DNA of 64,000 bases from Croceimicrobium sp963974215 (GCA_963974215.1 CAXBBL010000007.1:213761-277760), one strand, 5' to 3'; shown: positions 17,523 to 27,123, counted from the stretch's first letter. Numbers and translations are program-made. Notes: a model not told the origin generated them from the letters alone.

Positions 17523-20500
17523 ATGAATATTACCCTTTTCCATATTGAAAGCAATATTGACGAGCAGCTGAAATTAGAAAACCAGTTGCGGCTTTTAAAG
17601 TTGTGGGAAATTACCCTTAAAAAGTTTAGCCATTTAGCAGCAGCTAAGGAAAAACTAAAGGACCATAGGCCTGATTTACTACTAATCAGCCTAAACAAGG
17701 ACTTGTTAAATACAGCTGATTTTGTTGCCCAACTAGAAAGCCTAACTTTACATACGCCTTGCCTTCTTCTCCTAGATAGTGAGGTGCCAATTGCGGATTT
17801 ACCTAGTCTGCTTTGGCAATTCCCGCTTTTTTATAAACATGACTTTGATAGCGATAAACTAAACTTACAGCTCAAACCTCTGGCCGACCAAAAAGCTTTG
17901 GAAATTAAACACAGCGAAGTTTTATCCGAATTAGAATGGCAAAAAACCCGTTTGGGTATATTCGGCTTGACTGGGCATATTTATATAATTCGTTCTGACA
18001 TAAATGGATTTTACACCTATGCAAACGATTTGTTTAAGAAGGGCTTTCTCAAGCCAGGCGAGGAGATTGTCGGTAAAAGTACCTTAAGTCATATTGACCC
18101 GCAAGACCACGATCTTACCTTAAAGATTGTCGAAAAGGCCATGCAGAATCCGGGGGAAATTTTTACGGTAAATTTAAGGAAGCCATCGGCCAAAACTAGT
18201 AATCTTGTTAACACAAAATGGGAATTCACTGCCTTAGCTGATCAGCACGGAACTGTTAAGGAAATTCAGTGCGTTGGCTATGATATGTCTGATGCGGAAA
18301 GCAAGGAGTTTGAGCTGAAAAAGGTAAAGGAGGAACAAGAGCTAATTTTAAAAAACAGCACCAGTTTAAGTCTTTTACTCGATGAAAACCTTGTTATTCA
18401 GTTATCAAAAGGTTCTGGTAATATTCTTTCTAGCGAAAGCAAAGGTAGTTTGGAGGGAAAGGATTTTGGCAGCTTTATTTTAGCTAAGGATAGAAAGGAG
18501 TGGGAAGATTTTCTCTCTAAATATTTGCAAGGCTCAGATAATGAGGCATCTATAAAAATGCGTCTAAAAAACATTGACGGTCTGTCCTTGTGGGCCAATA
18601 TCATGCTCCGCAAAATTAATTCAGATAGTAGAGGTAAATCCAATCGCTACCTCTTAACTCTAAGAGAAGTAACCAAAGAGCATCAATTAGAAAAGGAGAA
18701 GAATGCCCTACTAATACAAACGCTTGAAGCTTTAGATGATTTAAAGTTTTATCAAAAGGCCATGGATAAGCATGCCCTTGTAGCAATAACGGATCCTGAA
18801 GGATATTATATTTATGTAAATGACTATTACTGCAATATTAACGGCTACGAAATCAGCGAGTTAATAGGTAAACATGTGGATATTGTAAAATCAGATTATC
18901 ATCCAGAGAGCTTTCATAAGTCGATTTGGGAGACTTTAAATTCTGGAAAAATTTGGCAAGGGGAACATCAAAACAAGAATAAAGATGGCAGCTATTACTG
19001 GGTAAAGTGTAGCACCATACCTAAGTTCGATAAACGGACTTCAAATATCACCAGCTTTATTAGCATACAGACCGATATCAGCGATCAAAAAACTACTGAA
19101 AAAGAACTTCTAAATAGTCAAAGTAATCTAAGTAATACGCTCAACAGTATTAGCCAAGAGGTATGGTCAATTAACACTGATTACGAGTTAACTATTTTCA
19201 ATCGCTTATTTCAAAAGCATTTCTATGATTTTTTCAATTTCAAATTGCAGCCCAAACAAAACATACTTAAAATAGAATCACTTCCTAAAGAAATATCCAA
19301 ACGCTACAAAGAGCGCTATGATAGGGCCTTCAAAGGAGAAGCACACACCTATTTTGATGAATATATTGATCCTCAAAGCAAAAAGAATAAATACCTTGAA
19401 GTGAGAGTGCTACCAACAGTCAATCAAAATGACGAAATTTCTGGAGCAACCATTTACTCTGAGGACATTACCGCGAGAAAAGTGAGGGAAGAGGAACTGA
19501 GGGAGCTGTTATTACGATTTGAACTGACGACAAAGTCCAATAATTTAGGTATTTGGGACTATGACCTTATCTCCAGTAAATTAAACTGGGATGAGAATAT
19601 GTTCAAATTATATGAAATTGAAGATAAAGAAGACATTACATGGGATGAATGGACTCTACTTCTCGAGCCTAAAAGCCTTCAAGTACTCCTAAATGATTTT
19701 GATAAAGCACTGCAAAGTGATAGTCATAATTTCAATACATCCTTTAAAATTAAAATTAAAAATGGCACTAAATCAATTACTTCTTTAGCTAAAATTTTAA
19801 GAGATGAAAAGGGCAAACCTTATCGAGCGATTGGTTTAAATTGGGACATTAGTAAAACGGTGCAGTACGAAGAGAATTTGCGTCAATCATTGAAAGAAAA
19901 AGAGAATATCTTGAATTCTATTAATGACGGTTTTATAGTTCTTGACCAAGATATGCAAGTTACGAGCATTAACAAATCCGCCTGTAATATACTAGATGTT
20001 ACCGAAGAAGATGTTTTGGGTAAGTCTCTTTGGACTGAGCCTGAAGATCAGAAGCAGTCTGAGTTTTACGCTGTTTTCAAAAAATGTCTCGATACAAATA
20101 CTGGGGCAAATGTCAATGGCATTGACCGTGTTTCCAATAATTGGATCGATGCGACAGTTTATCCTGGCGAAAATGGCTTGGTAATATTCTTCAAAGACAT
20201 TACCCTAGAAAAAATTAGATCCATTGAGTTGGAGAAAGTGCGCAATAATCAAGCAGCACTGATTAACACGACCAAAGACTTAATTTGGTCGGTTAATACC
20301 AAATTGGAATTAGTGGCTTTTAACGATCAATTTGGGCATCACCAGACGGATATGGGCGCTCTGCTTCCACTAGAAGGTCGATTGGTGTTTAATAAGCATA
20401 GTGCAAATTACATTGAGCAATGGAAAAAACTCTATGAAAAGGCCTTAGCGGGAGAAACGGTAATGAGAACTGTTGAGGAAAACAGTCTGCTCTATTCCTT

Positions 20501-20828
20501 GGCCCTCTACCCTATTATTAATGGCAATAATGAAGTGGAAGGAGTTGCTTGCTATGCACGCGACATTACCGAAACCGAAGCCTATCTCAAGGCCATTGAA
20601 ATGCAAAATAATGAACTGAAGGATATTGCCTGGATGCAATCCCACATTGTAAGAGCTCCAATTGCCAGAATCTTGGGTTTAGTTGAACTTATTAAAGACG
20701 AACAGTTAATTGAAAACCACAGTTTAAACTGTTACTTACAAAGCATAAATAGTTCAGCCGTAGAACTCGACAATATCGTCGAAAAAATTACTAAGAAAAC
20801 GCACACCGCCAAAATTAAAGGAATCTAA
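17523..20828 (+). CDS. Multi-PAS sensor with a HisKA-like end and no ATPase domain
   Basis: The 1101-residue cytoplasmic protein begins with a degenerate response-regulator-like domain (about 1-125: MNITLFHIESNIDEQL, LLISLNKD, CLLLLDSE) and then has about seven PAS/PAC units, for example TDPEGYYIYVNDYYCNINGY near residue 423 and WSVNTKLELVAFNDQF near 920. The end reads ELKDIAWMQSHIVRAPIARI, which matches the dimerisation helix of a Bacteroidota histidine kinase with His1041, but the protein stops 60 residues later with no N, G1 or G2 boxes. It cannot phosphorylate itself unless a partner supplies the ATPase. No response regulator or kinase is adjacent; mnmE follows 15 bp on. Confidence 0.85.
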   Translation: MNITLFHIESNIDEQLKLENQLRLLKLWEITLKKFSHLAAAKEKLKDHRPDLLLISLNKDLLNTADFVAQLESLTLHTPCLLLLDSEVPIADLPSLLWQFPLFYKHDFDSDKLNLQLKPLADQKALEIKHSEVLSELEWQKTRLGIFGLTGHIYIIRSDINGFYTYANDLFKKGFLKPGEEIVGKSTLSHIDPQDHDLTLKIVEKAMQNPGEIFTVNLRKPSAKTSNLVNTKWEFTALADQHGTVKEIQCVGYDMSDAESKEFELKKVKEEQELILKNSTSLSLLLDENLVIQLSKGSGNILSSESKGSLEGKDFGSFILAKDRKEWEDFLSKYLQGSDNEASIKMRLKNIDGLSLWANIMLRKINSDSRGKSNRYLLTLREVTKEHQLEKEKNALLIQTLEALDDLKFYQKAMDKHALVAITDPEGYYIYVNDYYCNINGYEISELIGKHVDIVKSDYHPESFHKSIWETLNSGKIWQGEHQNKNKDGSYYWVKCSTIPKFDKRTSNITSFISIQTDISDQKTTEKELLNSQSNLSNTLNSISQEVWSINTDYELTIFNRLFQKHFYDFFNFKLQPKQNILKIESLPKEISKRYKERYDRAFKGEAHTYFDEYIDPQSKKNKYLEVRVLPTVNQNDEISGATIYSEDITARKVREEELRELLLRFELTTKSNNLGIWDYDLISSKLNWDENMFKLYEIEDKEDITWDEWTLLLEPKSLQVLLNDFDKALQSDSHNFNTSFKIKIKNGTKSITSLAKILRDEKGKPYRAIGLNWDISKTVQYEENLRQSLKEKENILNSINDGFIVLDQDMQVTSINKSACNILDVTEEDVLGKSLWTEPEDQKQSEFYAVFKKCLDTNTGANVNGIDRVSNNWIDATVYPGENGLVIFFKDITLEKIRSIELEKVRNNQAALINTTKDLIWSVNTKLELVAFNDQFGHHQTDMGALLPLEGRLVFNKHSANYIEQWKKLYEKALAGETVMRTVEENSLLYSLALYPIINGNNEVEGVACYARDITETEAYLKAIEMQNNELKDIAWMQSHIVRAPIARILGLVELIKDEQLIENHSLNCYLQSINSSAVELDNIVEKITKKTHTAKIKGI

Positions 20829-20843
20829 GCCTACCTTTGCGGC

Positions 20844-22241
20844 ATGAGAATGGAAGACACTATTTGCGCCCTTTCTACCCCGCAGGGTATGGGAGCAATT
20901 GCAATGATTAGGGTATCGGGACCGGAAACTTTTAGCATTTTAACGGATATCTTCAAACCTTTTAGCGCACGCCACCACATTGGCGCAGCTAAGGCCTACC
21001 AAAATCTTTTCGGTAAAATCCAAAATGGCGAGCATACGGTTGATGAAGTTATGCTATCCGTTTACCGAGGCCCCAATTCTTATACGGGCGACGATGTGGC
21101 CGAAATCGCTTGCCACGGCTCGGTTTACATTCAAGAACAAATAATCCGTCTCTTATTAGCCAAAGGCGTCCGTTTAGCCGACCCGGGGGAATATACTTTA
21201 CGCGCCTTTATTAATGGCAAAATGGACCTTTCGCAAGCCGAAGCGGTAGCGGATCTTATTGCTTCCGAAAACAAGGCCTCCCATCAAGTCGCATTACAAC
21301 ACATGCGCGGCGGTTTTTCCCAAGAAATTAAGGCCCTGCGCGAAGAACTGATTCAATTTGCCGCCCTAGTTGAATTGGAATTAGACTTTTCAGAAGAAGA
21401 CGTTGAATTCGCCGATCGTCAGAAATTAGAGGATTTGGTTAATCGTATTAAAACTGTACTTCTACGCCTTATCGAATCCTACGATACAGGTAATGTTATA
21501 AAAAACGGGGTTTCGGTGGCCATCGTGGGAGCACCCAATGTGGGTAAATCGACCCTTTTAAATGCACTTTTAAACGAAGAACGCGCCATTGTAAGCGCCG
21601 TGGCTGGTACAACCCGCGACAGTATTGAAGACAGCATTCAACTCAATGGCATCAGCTTCCGCTTTATCGATACTGCCGGTATTCGCGAAACCGAAGATGA
21701 AGTGGAAAGTATTGGTATTGAGCGCACTTTCCAAAAGATTGAGCAAAGCGAATTAGTCCTTTACCTAATTGATGGCAGCCGCTCTGAATTTAAAAATCAC
21801 CAAGCGCTTATTCAAGAGGAACTACAAACTTTGAAGGAGAAATGCCTCGATAAAAAGCTGCTGCTGGTAATCAACAAAGAAGACCTTGCCGATAAGGCCC
21901 TCATTGCAGAAAGTCTTGGAAATGAAGACTATTTGTACATCGCCGCCAAAGAGAAACAAGGCCTCGAAGCGCTAATCCTTAAACTCACCAAGCTCTTTAA
22001 CTGGCAAGAGCTCGCGGCTTCTCAAACTATTGTCACCAATGCCCGTCACTTGCAGGCTCTTCAGCAAAGTTTAGACGATATCTACCGCGTAATCGACGGA
22101 TTAAAGCACGATTTAAGTGGCGATTTATTAGCTTTTGAAATTCGCGAAGCCCTACAGCATTTGGGCAGCATTATTGGCGAAGTGGACGTGGATAAAGATA
22201 TTTTAGGCGCTATTTTTAGCAAGTTCTGTATCGGTAAGTAA
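20844..22241 (+). CDS. mnmE: tRNA uridine-5-carboxymethylaminomethyl modification GTPase
   Basis: The 465-residue protein is full length for MnmE (TrmE), which with MnmG modifies the wobble uridine of several tRNAs. It has the N-terminal formyl-THF-binding domain (DTICALSTPQGMGAIAMIRV), the inserted Ras-like G domain with GAPNVGKSTLLNALL, the G3 element DTAGIRETEDEVE and NKED, and the invariant C-terminal FCIGK with its catalytic Cys. The gene is intact: the neighbouring island inserted about 100 bp beyond its stop codon and did not alter the coding sequence. Confidence 0.97.
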   Translation: MRMEDTICALSTPQGMGAIAMIRVSGPETFSILTDIFKPFSARHHIGAAKAYQNLFGKIQNGEHTVDEVMLSVYRGPNSYTGDDVAEIACHGSVYIQEQIIRLLLAKGVRLADPGEYTLRAFINGKMDLSQAEAVADLIASENKASHQVALQHMRGGFSQEIKALREELIQFAALVELELDFSEEDVEFADRQKLEDLVNRIKTVLLRLIESYDTGNVIKNGVSVAIVGAPNVGKSTLLNALLNEERAIVSAVAGTTRDSIEDSIQLNGISFRFIDTAGIRETEDEVESIGIERTFQKIEQSELVLYLIDGSRSEFKNHQALIQEELQTLKEKCLDKKLLLVINKEDLADKALIAESLGNEDYLYIAAKEKQGLEALILKLTKLFNWQELAASQTIVTNARHLQALQQSLDDIYRVIDGLKHDLSGDLLAFEIREALQHLGSIIGEVDVDKDILGAIFSKFCIGK

Positions 22242-22260
22242 CTACCTTTCCCTTAGTTAG

Positions 22261-22300
22261 CTAAACTCTTCTTTTAGTGCAGTTTAGAATGTTTTTCTTT
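22261..22300 (+). terminator. Probable terminator after mnmE
   Basis: CTAAACT (22261-22267) pairs perfectly with AGTTTAG (22281-22287) and a T-rich stretch follows. It lies 20 bp past the mnmE stop and before the inferred island end. Confidence 0.6.
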
Positions 22301-22341
22301 CCTTTATTTGTTACTCATTTGCCCTTTATTTCGTATCTTTC

Positions 22342-22354
22342 GTTACTGATTTGT
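22342..22354. other. Candidate attL core
   Basis: The 13-bp GTTACTGATTTGT is identical to the sequence at 56642-56654. A one-mismatch near copy, GTTACTCATTTG, lies 32 bp to the left at 22310-22321. The bases just upstream of both exact copies are also similar (a CTnTATTTC stretch), which extends the likeness. Confidence 0.65.
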
Positions 22355-22462
22355 TGCTGATACAACAATTTTTGTTTCTAGCAACAAGTATTCAGGAACT
22401 AGGGAGAGATTATGTTACATAGCGATACACGCAGTTACATTCTGATACTTCCTGATACAGAA
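22351..22462. promoter_or_regulatory. Cluster of small inverted repeats beside attL
   Basis: TTGTTG/CAACAA (22351-22368), GTTGCT/AGCAAC (22353-22385) and TTCTG/CAGAA (22440-22462, enclosing two GATAC copies) lie between the att core and the first island gene. They are suited to be recombinase arm sites or operators for the adjacent HTH protein. No binding is shown by the sequence alone. Confidence 0.4.
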
Positions 22463-22481
22463 TCAAGAAAAGAGAGAAACC

Positions 22482-22835
22482 ATGAGTAGCAACATGCGGA
22501 TTCCGAAAATCTGCCAAGAATGCGGAAGCGATTTCATTGCCAAAACCACGGTAACACAATTCTGTAGCGACCGATGTTCCAAGCGAGCATATAAGAAAAG
22601 GAAGCGCAAACAGAAGGTTGATGCCATCCCTACCCTCCCAGAGCAAAAGAAAGCTCAAGCTTCTACAGTTGTAAACGATAAGCAGTTTCTCAGCATTGCC
22701 GAAACCTGCCAACTTCTAGGAACAAGCAGAATGACCCTATACCGCCAAATCAAGGGCGGAACCATTCCTGCGGCCAAAGTTGGTGCACGCACCATTATTA
22801 AGAGAACTGATATTGAAAAACTGTTTACAGCATGA
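22482..22835 (+). CDS. Zinc-ribbon plus excisionase-like HTH protein
   Basis: The 117-residue protein has an N-terminal zinc knuckle (CQECGSDFIAKTTVTQFCSDRC in two halves, Cys at about residues 11, 14, 28 and 32) and a basic stretch KKRKRKQK. The C-terminal MerR/excisionase-type HTH has FLSIAETCQLLGTSRMTLYR and the wing KVGARTIIKRTDIEKLF. The start may be MRIPKICQ, five codons later. It overlaps the integrase start by 4 bp, so the two are coupled; it is well placed to act as recombination directionality factor or regulator of the integrase. Confidence 0.82.
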   Translation: MSSNMRIPKICQECGSDFIAKTTVTQFCSDRCSKRAYKKRKRKQKVDAIPTLPEQKKAQASTVVNDKQFLSIAETCQLLGTSRMTLYRQIKGGTIPAAKVGARTIIKRTDIEKLFTA

Positions 22836-23926
22836 AAGTAACATTGAGAGAACGCCACCAGGGCGGCAAGATCAGCTTATACCTAGACTACTACCATAAA
22901 GGCAAGCGCAAAGCTGAGTACCTGAAACTATATATTGAGCCAAACCCTAAATCCAAGGCTGAAAGGGAACTCAATAAAAAAACCATGCAGCTTGCAGAAT
23001 CAATCCGAGCGAAACGTCTGATTGAAATTCAGAACGGTGTTTATGGTTTCCGAGACAATGAAAAGCTGAAAGGTAGTTTTATAGAGTACATTCAACTCTT
23101 AACCAGCAAGCGACACAACAGCAAAGGCAACTACGGGAATTGGGACAGTATGCTTAAACACCTCAAAGGCTATATTCCTTATGACAAGACCTTTGAAGAA
23201 ATAGACCGACAGTTTGTAATGGGTTTCAAAGAATACCTTGACCATGATGCAAAGAAGTCAAGCGGTCAACCGCTTTCGCAAAACTCAAAGTACTCTTATT
23301 TTAATAAGCTACGAGCAGCACTCAAGCAAGCAGTTAAAGACGGTATTATTCCAAGCAATCCAAGTGAAGGAGTTGAAGCCTTTAAACAAGGAGAACCTCA
23401 GCGAGAGTTTCTCACTTTGGAAGAATTACAAGCTACCGTCCATGCCGAATGTGAAATTCCTGCGATAAAGACTGCTTTTTTATTTTCAGCCCTCACGGGT
23501 TTAAGGTGGTCCGATATTGAGAAGCTTCTTTGGTCAGAAGTACAGCACTCAGATTCAATGGGGAACTACATTCGATTCAGGCAGAAGAAAACCAAAGGAG
23601 CAGAAACACTACCAATTTCAGAACAGGCCGTTAGCTTGCTCGGTGAAAGACGAGACAAGGACGAACGAGTATTCAAAGGATTGAAATACTCTTCATGGCA
23701 CAATGTGAAACTACAGCAATGGATGATGAGAGCAGGAATCAGTAAAACCATTTCATTTCATTGTGCAAGACATACCTACGCTACTTTACAGCTTTCAGCA
23801 GGTACCGATATATACACCGTTTCAAAGCTCTTAGGACACAGAGAATTAAAAACCACTCAGATTTATGCCAAAATCATTGATGAGAAGAAGAAAGAAGCCG
23901 CGAACAAAATTCAAATCAAGCTTTAA
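22832..23926 (+). CDS. Tyrosine site-specific integrase
   Basis: The 364-residue recombinase has an Arm/SAM-like N-terminal part, a core-binding domain (about 80-185) and a catalytic domain with the expected residues: Arg225 in ALTGLRWSDIE, Lys near 253-255 in the beta hairpin, His310 and Arg313 in HCARHTYATL, His336 in LLGHRELK and the nucleophile Tyr345 in TTQIYAKI. It reads like the Bacteroidota phage/conjugative-element integrase group. All six catalytic positions are present, so it should be active. The adjacent att repeat and lack of a tRNA target suggest it uses a short core in the mnmE downstream region. Confidence 0.95.
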   Translation: MKVTLRERHQGGKISLYLDYYHKGKRKAEYLKLYIEPNPKSKAERELNKKTMQLAESIRAKRLIEIQNGVYGFRDNEKLKGSFIEYIQLLTSKRHNSKGNYGNWDSMLKHLKGYIPYDKTFEEIDRQFVMGFKEYLDHDAKKSSGQPLSQNSKYSYFNKLRAALKQAVKDGIIPSNPSEGVEAFKQGEPQREFLTLEELQATVHAECEIPAIKTAFLFSALTGLRWSDIEKLLWSEVQHSDSMGNYIRFRQKKTKGAETLPISEQAVSLLGERRDKDERVFKGLKYSSWHNVKLQQWMMRAGISKTISFHCARHTYATLQLSAGTDIYTVSKLLGHRELKTTQIYAKIIDEKKKEAANKIQIKL

Positions 23927-23937
23927 AATTTACTGGT

Positions 23938-25662
23938 ATGGCCGAAGAAAAAGGAACTACAGCGAAGGAGTTTAAATTTGATATGGAAGCATTGCGTAAG
24001 AAGCGACACACATATAATTGGCGCTTCTATAGCGAGAAATATGATAATTATTTCAAGTATACAGATGATTATCTATATGAAGAAGGTGCAGTTTTAGAAG
24101 GAGAAGAACGAATTGAATGTATTGAAGTCAGTCTTTACAAATCACCCGATAAGCCGCCCTATGATTTTTACATTAGATATAGTAACTGGCAGTTAGGCTT
24201 GTTAGTTGAGTTTTTCAAAGAAGTATTTGAAGAAAGAGCTTTTGAAGATGGTTTTCAGCCTTCACACAAGTATGTCAAAATCGTCTTACCTCAAGATCAA
24301 CACCATGCGATTCTATATGTGATAAATCAATATGGGCTATTACCTATCAGAGACTTAATCTTTGAAACGATTTCAACCGCCCAAGGTATGTACACTAAGG
24401 ATATTGCTCGATGGGAAAGGCCATACTACAAGAAGCTTATAGATACGGCAGAGAAACAAACCAATGAAGCGATTAAGGTTATCGAGTGGTCAGGTGTAGA
24501 TCCAAAGCATAGAATTCCGTTTGATGAAAAGTTAAGGCCTGAATTAGATCACATAAAATTCGTTTTTAATCCAGGTGGCACAATCAAGATTGAGCATGAT
24601 TGGCTAAAGAGAGAGTTCATAGAGTACATGATGCGCCATTACGATGATATGCATTATAAGGATTGGAAGAAAGACCTTGCACGGTATCCCGACCGTTTTC
24701 AGGAAAATGTGAAGAAACACCAATTTAAATACCGCTTAGCTCATTCCTACTACAATCTTCTCACAAAGAATAACTTCTTTGAAGTCTCAAAAGATGCTCT
24801 CTACCCTAATCAATTGATGCTCTGTATTGCTAAATTCATTGAGTTCTCTTTAATACCAGTGGGTGATTGGGAAGACCCTGATGATGTCAAAATCAGACAC
24901 ATTAGAAATTGGTTAAAACGAAATGACCTTAAGCCTAAACTCACCTTTGCAGAAGTGCCTGTAGACCTTGAGAAGTTGAAACAATACTTTGAGCCCAACT
25001 TCCTTGAGATAGCAAATGAAACTAAACGTGCAGATGCAATTTCTGTCGCTTTTTTTATTTGTAAACGATTCGACACTCAACACCTACTGCCCGAGTTAAT
25101 ACATATAGCTTCATGCATTACTGAGATTACTTGGCTGATTGGTCACCAAATGTCTGCACAAGGAGTTAAGGACAATCCCAAGAACCCAGAAATGATTGCC
25201 TTTAAGAAACTAATGAATGGCATGAAAGGGAAAAAGAAGCTCACTTCTTTAAAGTTCACTTTGGAAGGAGAAGAAGGTGTACAAGACCTGTCTTCACGCT
25301 TACCGATGTTCCTTATAGAAAAGGCGTTACGGGAGTACTACGAAGGATACCGCGTGGAATTTGATACTGATGTAGTACCTACTTATTTCAAGAAAAATGA
25401 AGACGGCAGCATTAAGATAGACAAGGAAGACCGAATCAGTGAACCACATGAAAGGTTTTTGGTCCGACTAGTACACTCACTTTACAATTATCTGAAAGAC
25501 CACTCAGGGATTGAAGAAGGCAAATTTTTAACAGGTGAGCAGTACTATGAAATAATTGCTTTACTCTTCAAACAAACCTGGGTACTCTACACGAGATATT
25601 TAGATGACAGAGCTGTTGTAGAGCAGATCAAAGAGTGGCACCAACTAACGCCTGAGTCGTAA
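23938..25662 (+). CDS. Large protein of unknown function next to the integrase
   Basis: The 574-residue, charged, apparently cytoplasmic protein begins 12 bp after the integrase stop, so it is probably in the same operon. It is rich in Lys, Glu, Tyr and Phe and looks helical throughout. No nucleotide-binding, nuclease or HTH motif stands out, and there are no membrane segments or signal peptide. I do not recognise the family. Position between an integrase and regulatory/replication genes suggests a role in element maintenance or cargo, but nothing in the sequence proves it. Confidence 0.75.
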   Translation: MAEEKGTTAKEFKFDMEALRKKRHTYNWRFYSEKYDNYFKYTDDYLYEEGAVLEGEERIECIEVSLYKSPDKPPYDFYIRYSNWQLGLLVEFFKEVFEERAFEDGFQPSHKYVKIVLPQDQHHAILYVINQYGLLPIRDLIFETISTAQGMYTKDIARWERPYYKKLIDTAEKQTNEAIKVIEWSGVDPKHRIPFDEKLRPELDHIKFVFNPGGTIKIEHDWLKREFIEYMMRHYDDMHYKDWKKDLARYPDRFQENVKKHQFKYRLAHSYYNLLTKNNFFEVSKDALYPNQLMLCIAKFIEFSLIPVGDWEDPDDVKIRHIRNWLKRNDLKPKLTFAEVPVDLEKLKQYFEPNFLEIANETKRADAISVAFFICKRFDTQHLLPELIHIASCITEITWLIGHQMSAQGVKDNPKNPEMIAFKKLMNGMKGKKKLTSLKFTLEGEEGVQDLSSRLPMFLIEKALREYYEGYRVEFDTDVVPTYFKKNEDGSIKIDKEDRISEPHERFLVRLVHSLYNYLKDHSGIEEGKFLTGEQYYEIIALLFKQTWVLYTRYLDDRAVVEQIKEWHQLTPES

Positions 25663-25776
25663 ACTAGTTTTACATCAAGTCTCTCATATCCAGCAGGAAC
25701 ACAACTGATTAAAAACGATACTTAACTGTTCCTTTGAACACTATCAAATAGCAACAAATTTGCCTGAATAATTCAA

Positions 25777-25965
25777 ATGAAAAAAGTTATGCAGGTAGAA
25801 AAAAAATTAGAAACTAGAGTTAGTGAACTTGAAGAACAGGTGTTTAAGCCAAAACAATCAAAAAAGGAAAAAAGTAGTCATGGAAAAGTGGTTATTTACA
25901 TAATACTTATCTCGGAAAAAATTTGGAAGGTAGTTAAGAGTATATTCTTGGATTCAGACCTATGA
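25777..25965 (+). CDS. Small coiled-coil protein
   Basis: A 62-codon frame starts MKKVMQVEKKLETRVSELE, a probable short coiled coil, and ends in a hydrophobic stretch (VVIYIILISEKIWKVV). Its stop overlaps the start of the next gene by 4 bp (ATGA), which favours real translation and coupling. There is no family match I know. Confidence 0.5.
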   Translation: MKKVMQVEKKLETRVSELEEQVFKPKQSKKEKSSHGKVVIYIILISEKIWKVVKSIFLDSDL

Positions 25966-26987
25966 GCAAAACCCTATTCAGCAGTTTCAGAGACTTCATT
26001 CACAATGGTAAAGAGCCTTGGAAGGCAAGCCTCAGTGAAACCAAATACAAGGAACAAACTCTTGCTTTGGTTATTCCTTCTTACAATACACAACCATTGT
26101 ATGAACTCACCTTTCCACATCCGCTAACTGAGAAGACGAAGTTCTACAAGAAGCTCATTGACCAGTATACTGTTCAGGAGTTAAACAGCTTTCACGGCAT
26201 AGTTTCAGAATCCAAGGACAAGGCAAGACTATACCAAGTGTATTTCCCACTCTCCCGAACATTACCAGGACTAATGAACGATCTACAGAATGCGCTTGAA
26301 ACCTTGGAACTGACCAACCCGAAATATGAGCCTGATGCCAGCGGTAAAATTAATCTGACGGACGAATACAACAACTCTTATATCCTCCAGTATCTAAAGC
26401 ACGAACTTATACGCTTATATCTTGAAGTAATTGAGCATTACCCCGATTATGCGAGAGATGTTGAGACAGACGTAAATAGGTTGTATATCAAATTCTTTAA
26501 TCACGTTCAACCGACCGAACCAGTTATCACTGAAGCCCCTTTTTTAGAGATTGAAAAGCCAATTGCAGAGCAAAAGATAAAGGCCACCGAAAAAGCCCTA
26601 ACGGTGATGAAGCGTGATTTCAGAAAGGAAAAGGACTCTATTCTTCCTTATGAATCAATCATAAAGGATGGTAGCAAGTTTGCACTCTTTGAAGAAAAGC
26701 TATTCCAAAACGGCTTTATTGACTCAGAATACAACGCCATTGAATCACATGGCTCAAAAGGCAAATTGGCAGCGATCTATCACCGAATTATTGAGAAGGG
26801 CTATTTCAATGAAAGATCTTTTCAGCCGATGAAGCCAATCGAAACGATTGACATTCGGGCCTTCCTTGATTACCGATACAACACTAACCTAGGTCAACAA
26901 TTCAGGAGATTCAAGCAGAACGAAGAAAAGCACAAGGAATACCTCGACAGCCAGTATTGGCTAGACACTCTTCCGACCCTTCGTTAA
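25962..26987 (+). CDS. Unknown protein with possible RteC-like end
   Basis: The 341-residue protein is soluble and mainly helical. The N-terminal part has LYLEVIEHYPDYARDVE and no known motif. The C-terminal 90 residues (about 245-335) have the pattern of a regulator-like region found in Bacteroidota elements: LAAIYHRIIEKGYF, then FLDYRYNTNLGQQFRRFK and YLDSQYWLDTLP. This is vaguely like the end of RteC, the excision regulator of CTnDOT-type elements, but the likeness is by eye only. It overlaps the small gene upstream by 4 bp. Confidence 0.65.
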   Translation: MSKTLFSSFRDFIHNGKEPWKASLSETKYKEQTLALVIPSYNTQPLYELTFPHPLTEKTKFYKKLIDQYTVQELNSFHGIVSESKDKARLYQVYFPLSRTLPGLMNDLQNALETLELTNPKYEPDASGKINLTDEYNNSYILQYLKHELIRLYLEVIEHYPDYARDVETDVNRLYIKFFNHVQPTEPVITEAPFLEIEKPIAEQKIKATEKALTVMKRDFRKEKDSILPYESIIKDGSKFALFEEKLFQNGFIDSEYNAIESHGSKGKLAAIYHRIIEKGYFNERSFQPMKPIETIDIRAFLDYRYNTNLGQQFRRFKQNEEKHKEYLDSQYWLDTLPTLR

Positions 26988-27015
26988 TCCGCTTCGATTT
27001 GCCCTCATTTTTAGT

Positions 27016-27123
27016 ATGGTAAAGTCGCTCGATTTTACCATTTCAAATTACCAATCTATTTCATAAACATCTGTTATTCAATGGTTCTTGATGACTCAAT
27101 TTACCATTGGGCACCTTACCATT
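27016..27123. promoter_or_regulatory. TTTACCATT repeats upstream of the HTH pair
   Basis: A perfect inverted repeat ATGGTAAA/TTTACCAT spans 27016-27041. The half-site recurs as TTTACCATT at 27100-27108 and CTTACCATT at 27115-27123. All lie between the 25962 gene and the HTH gene at 27212, so they look like an operator set for one of the encoded HTH proteins; the inverted repeat could also end the upstream transcript. Confidence 0.45.
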
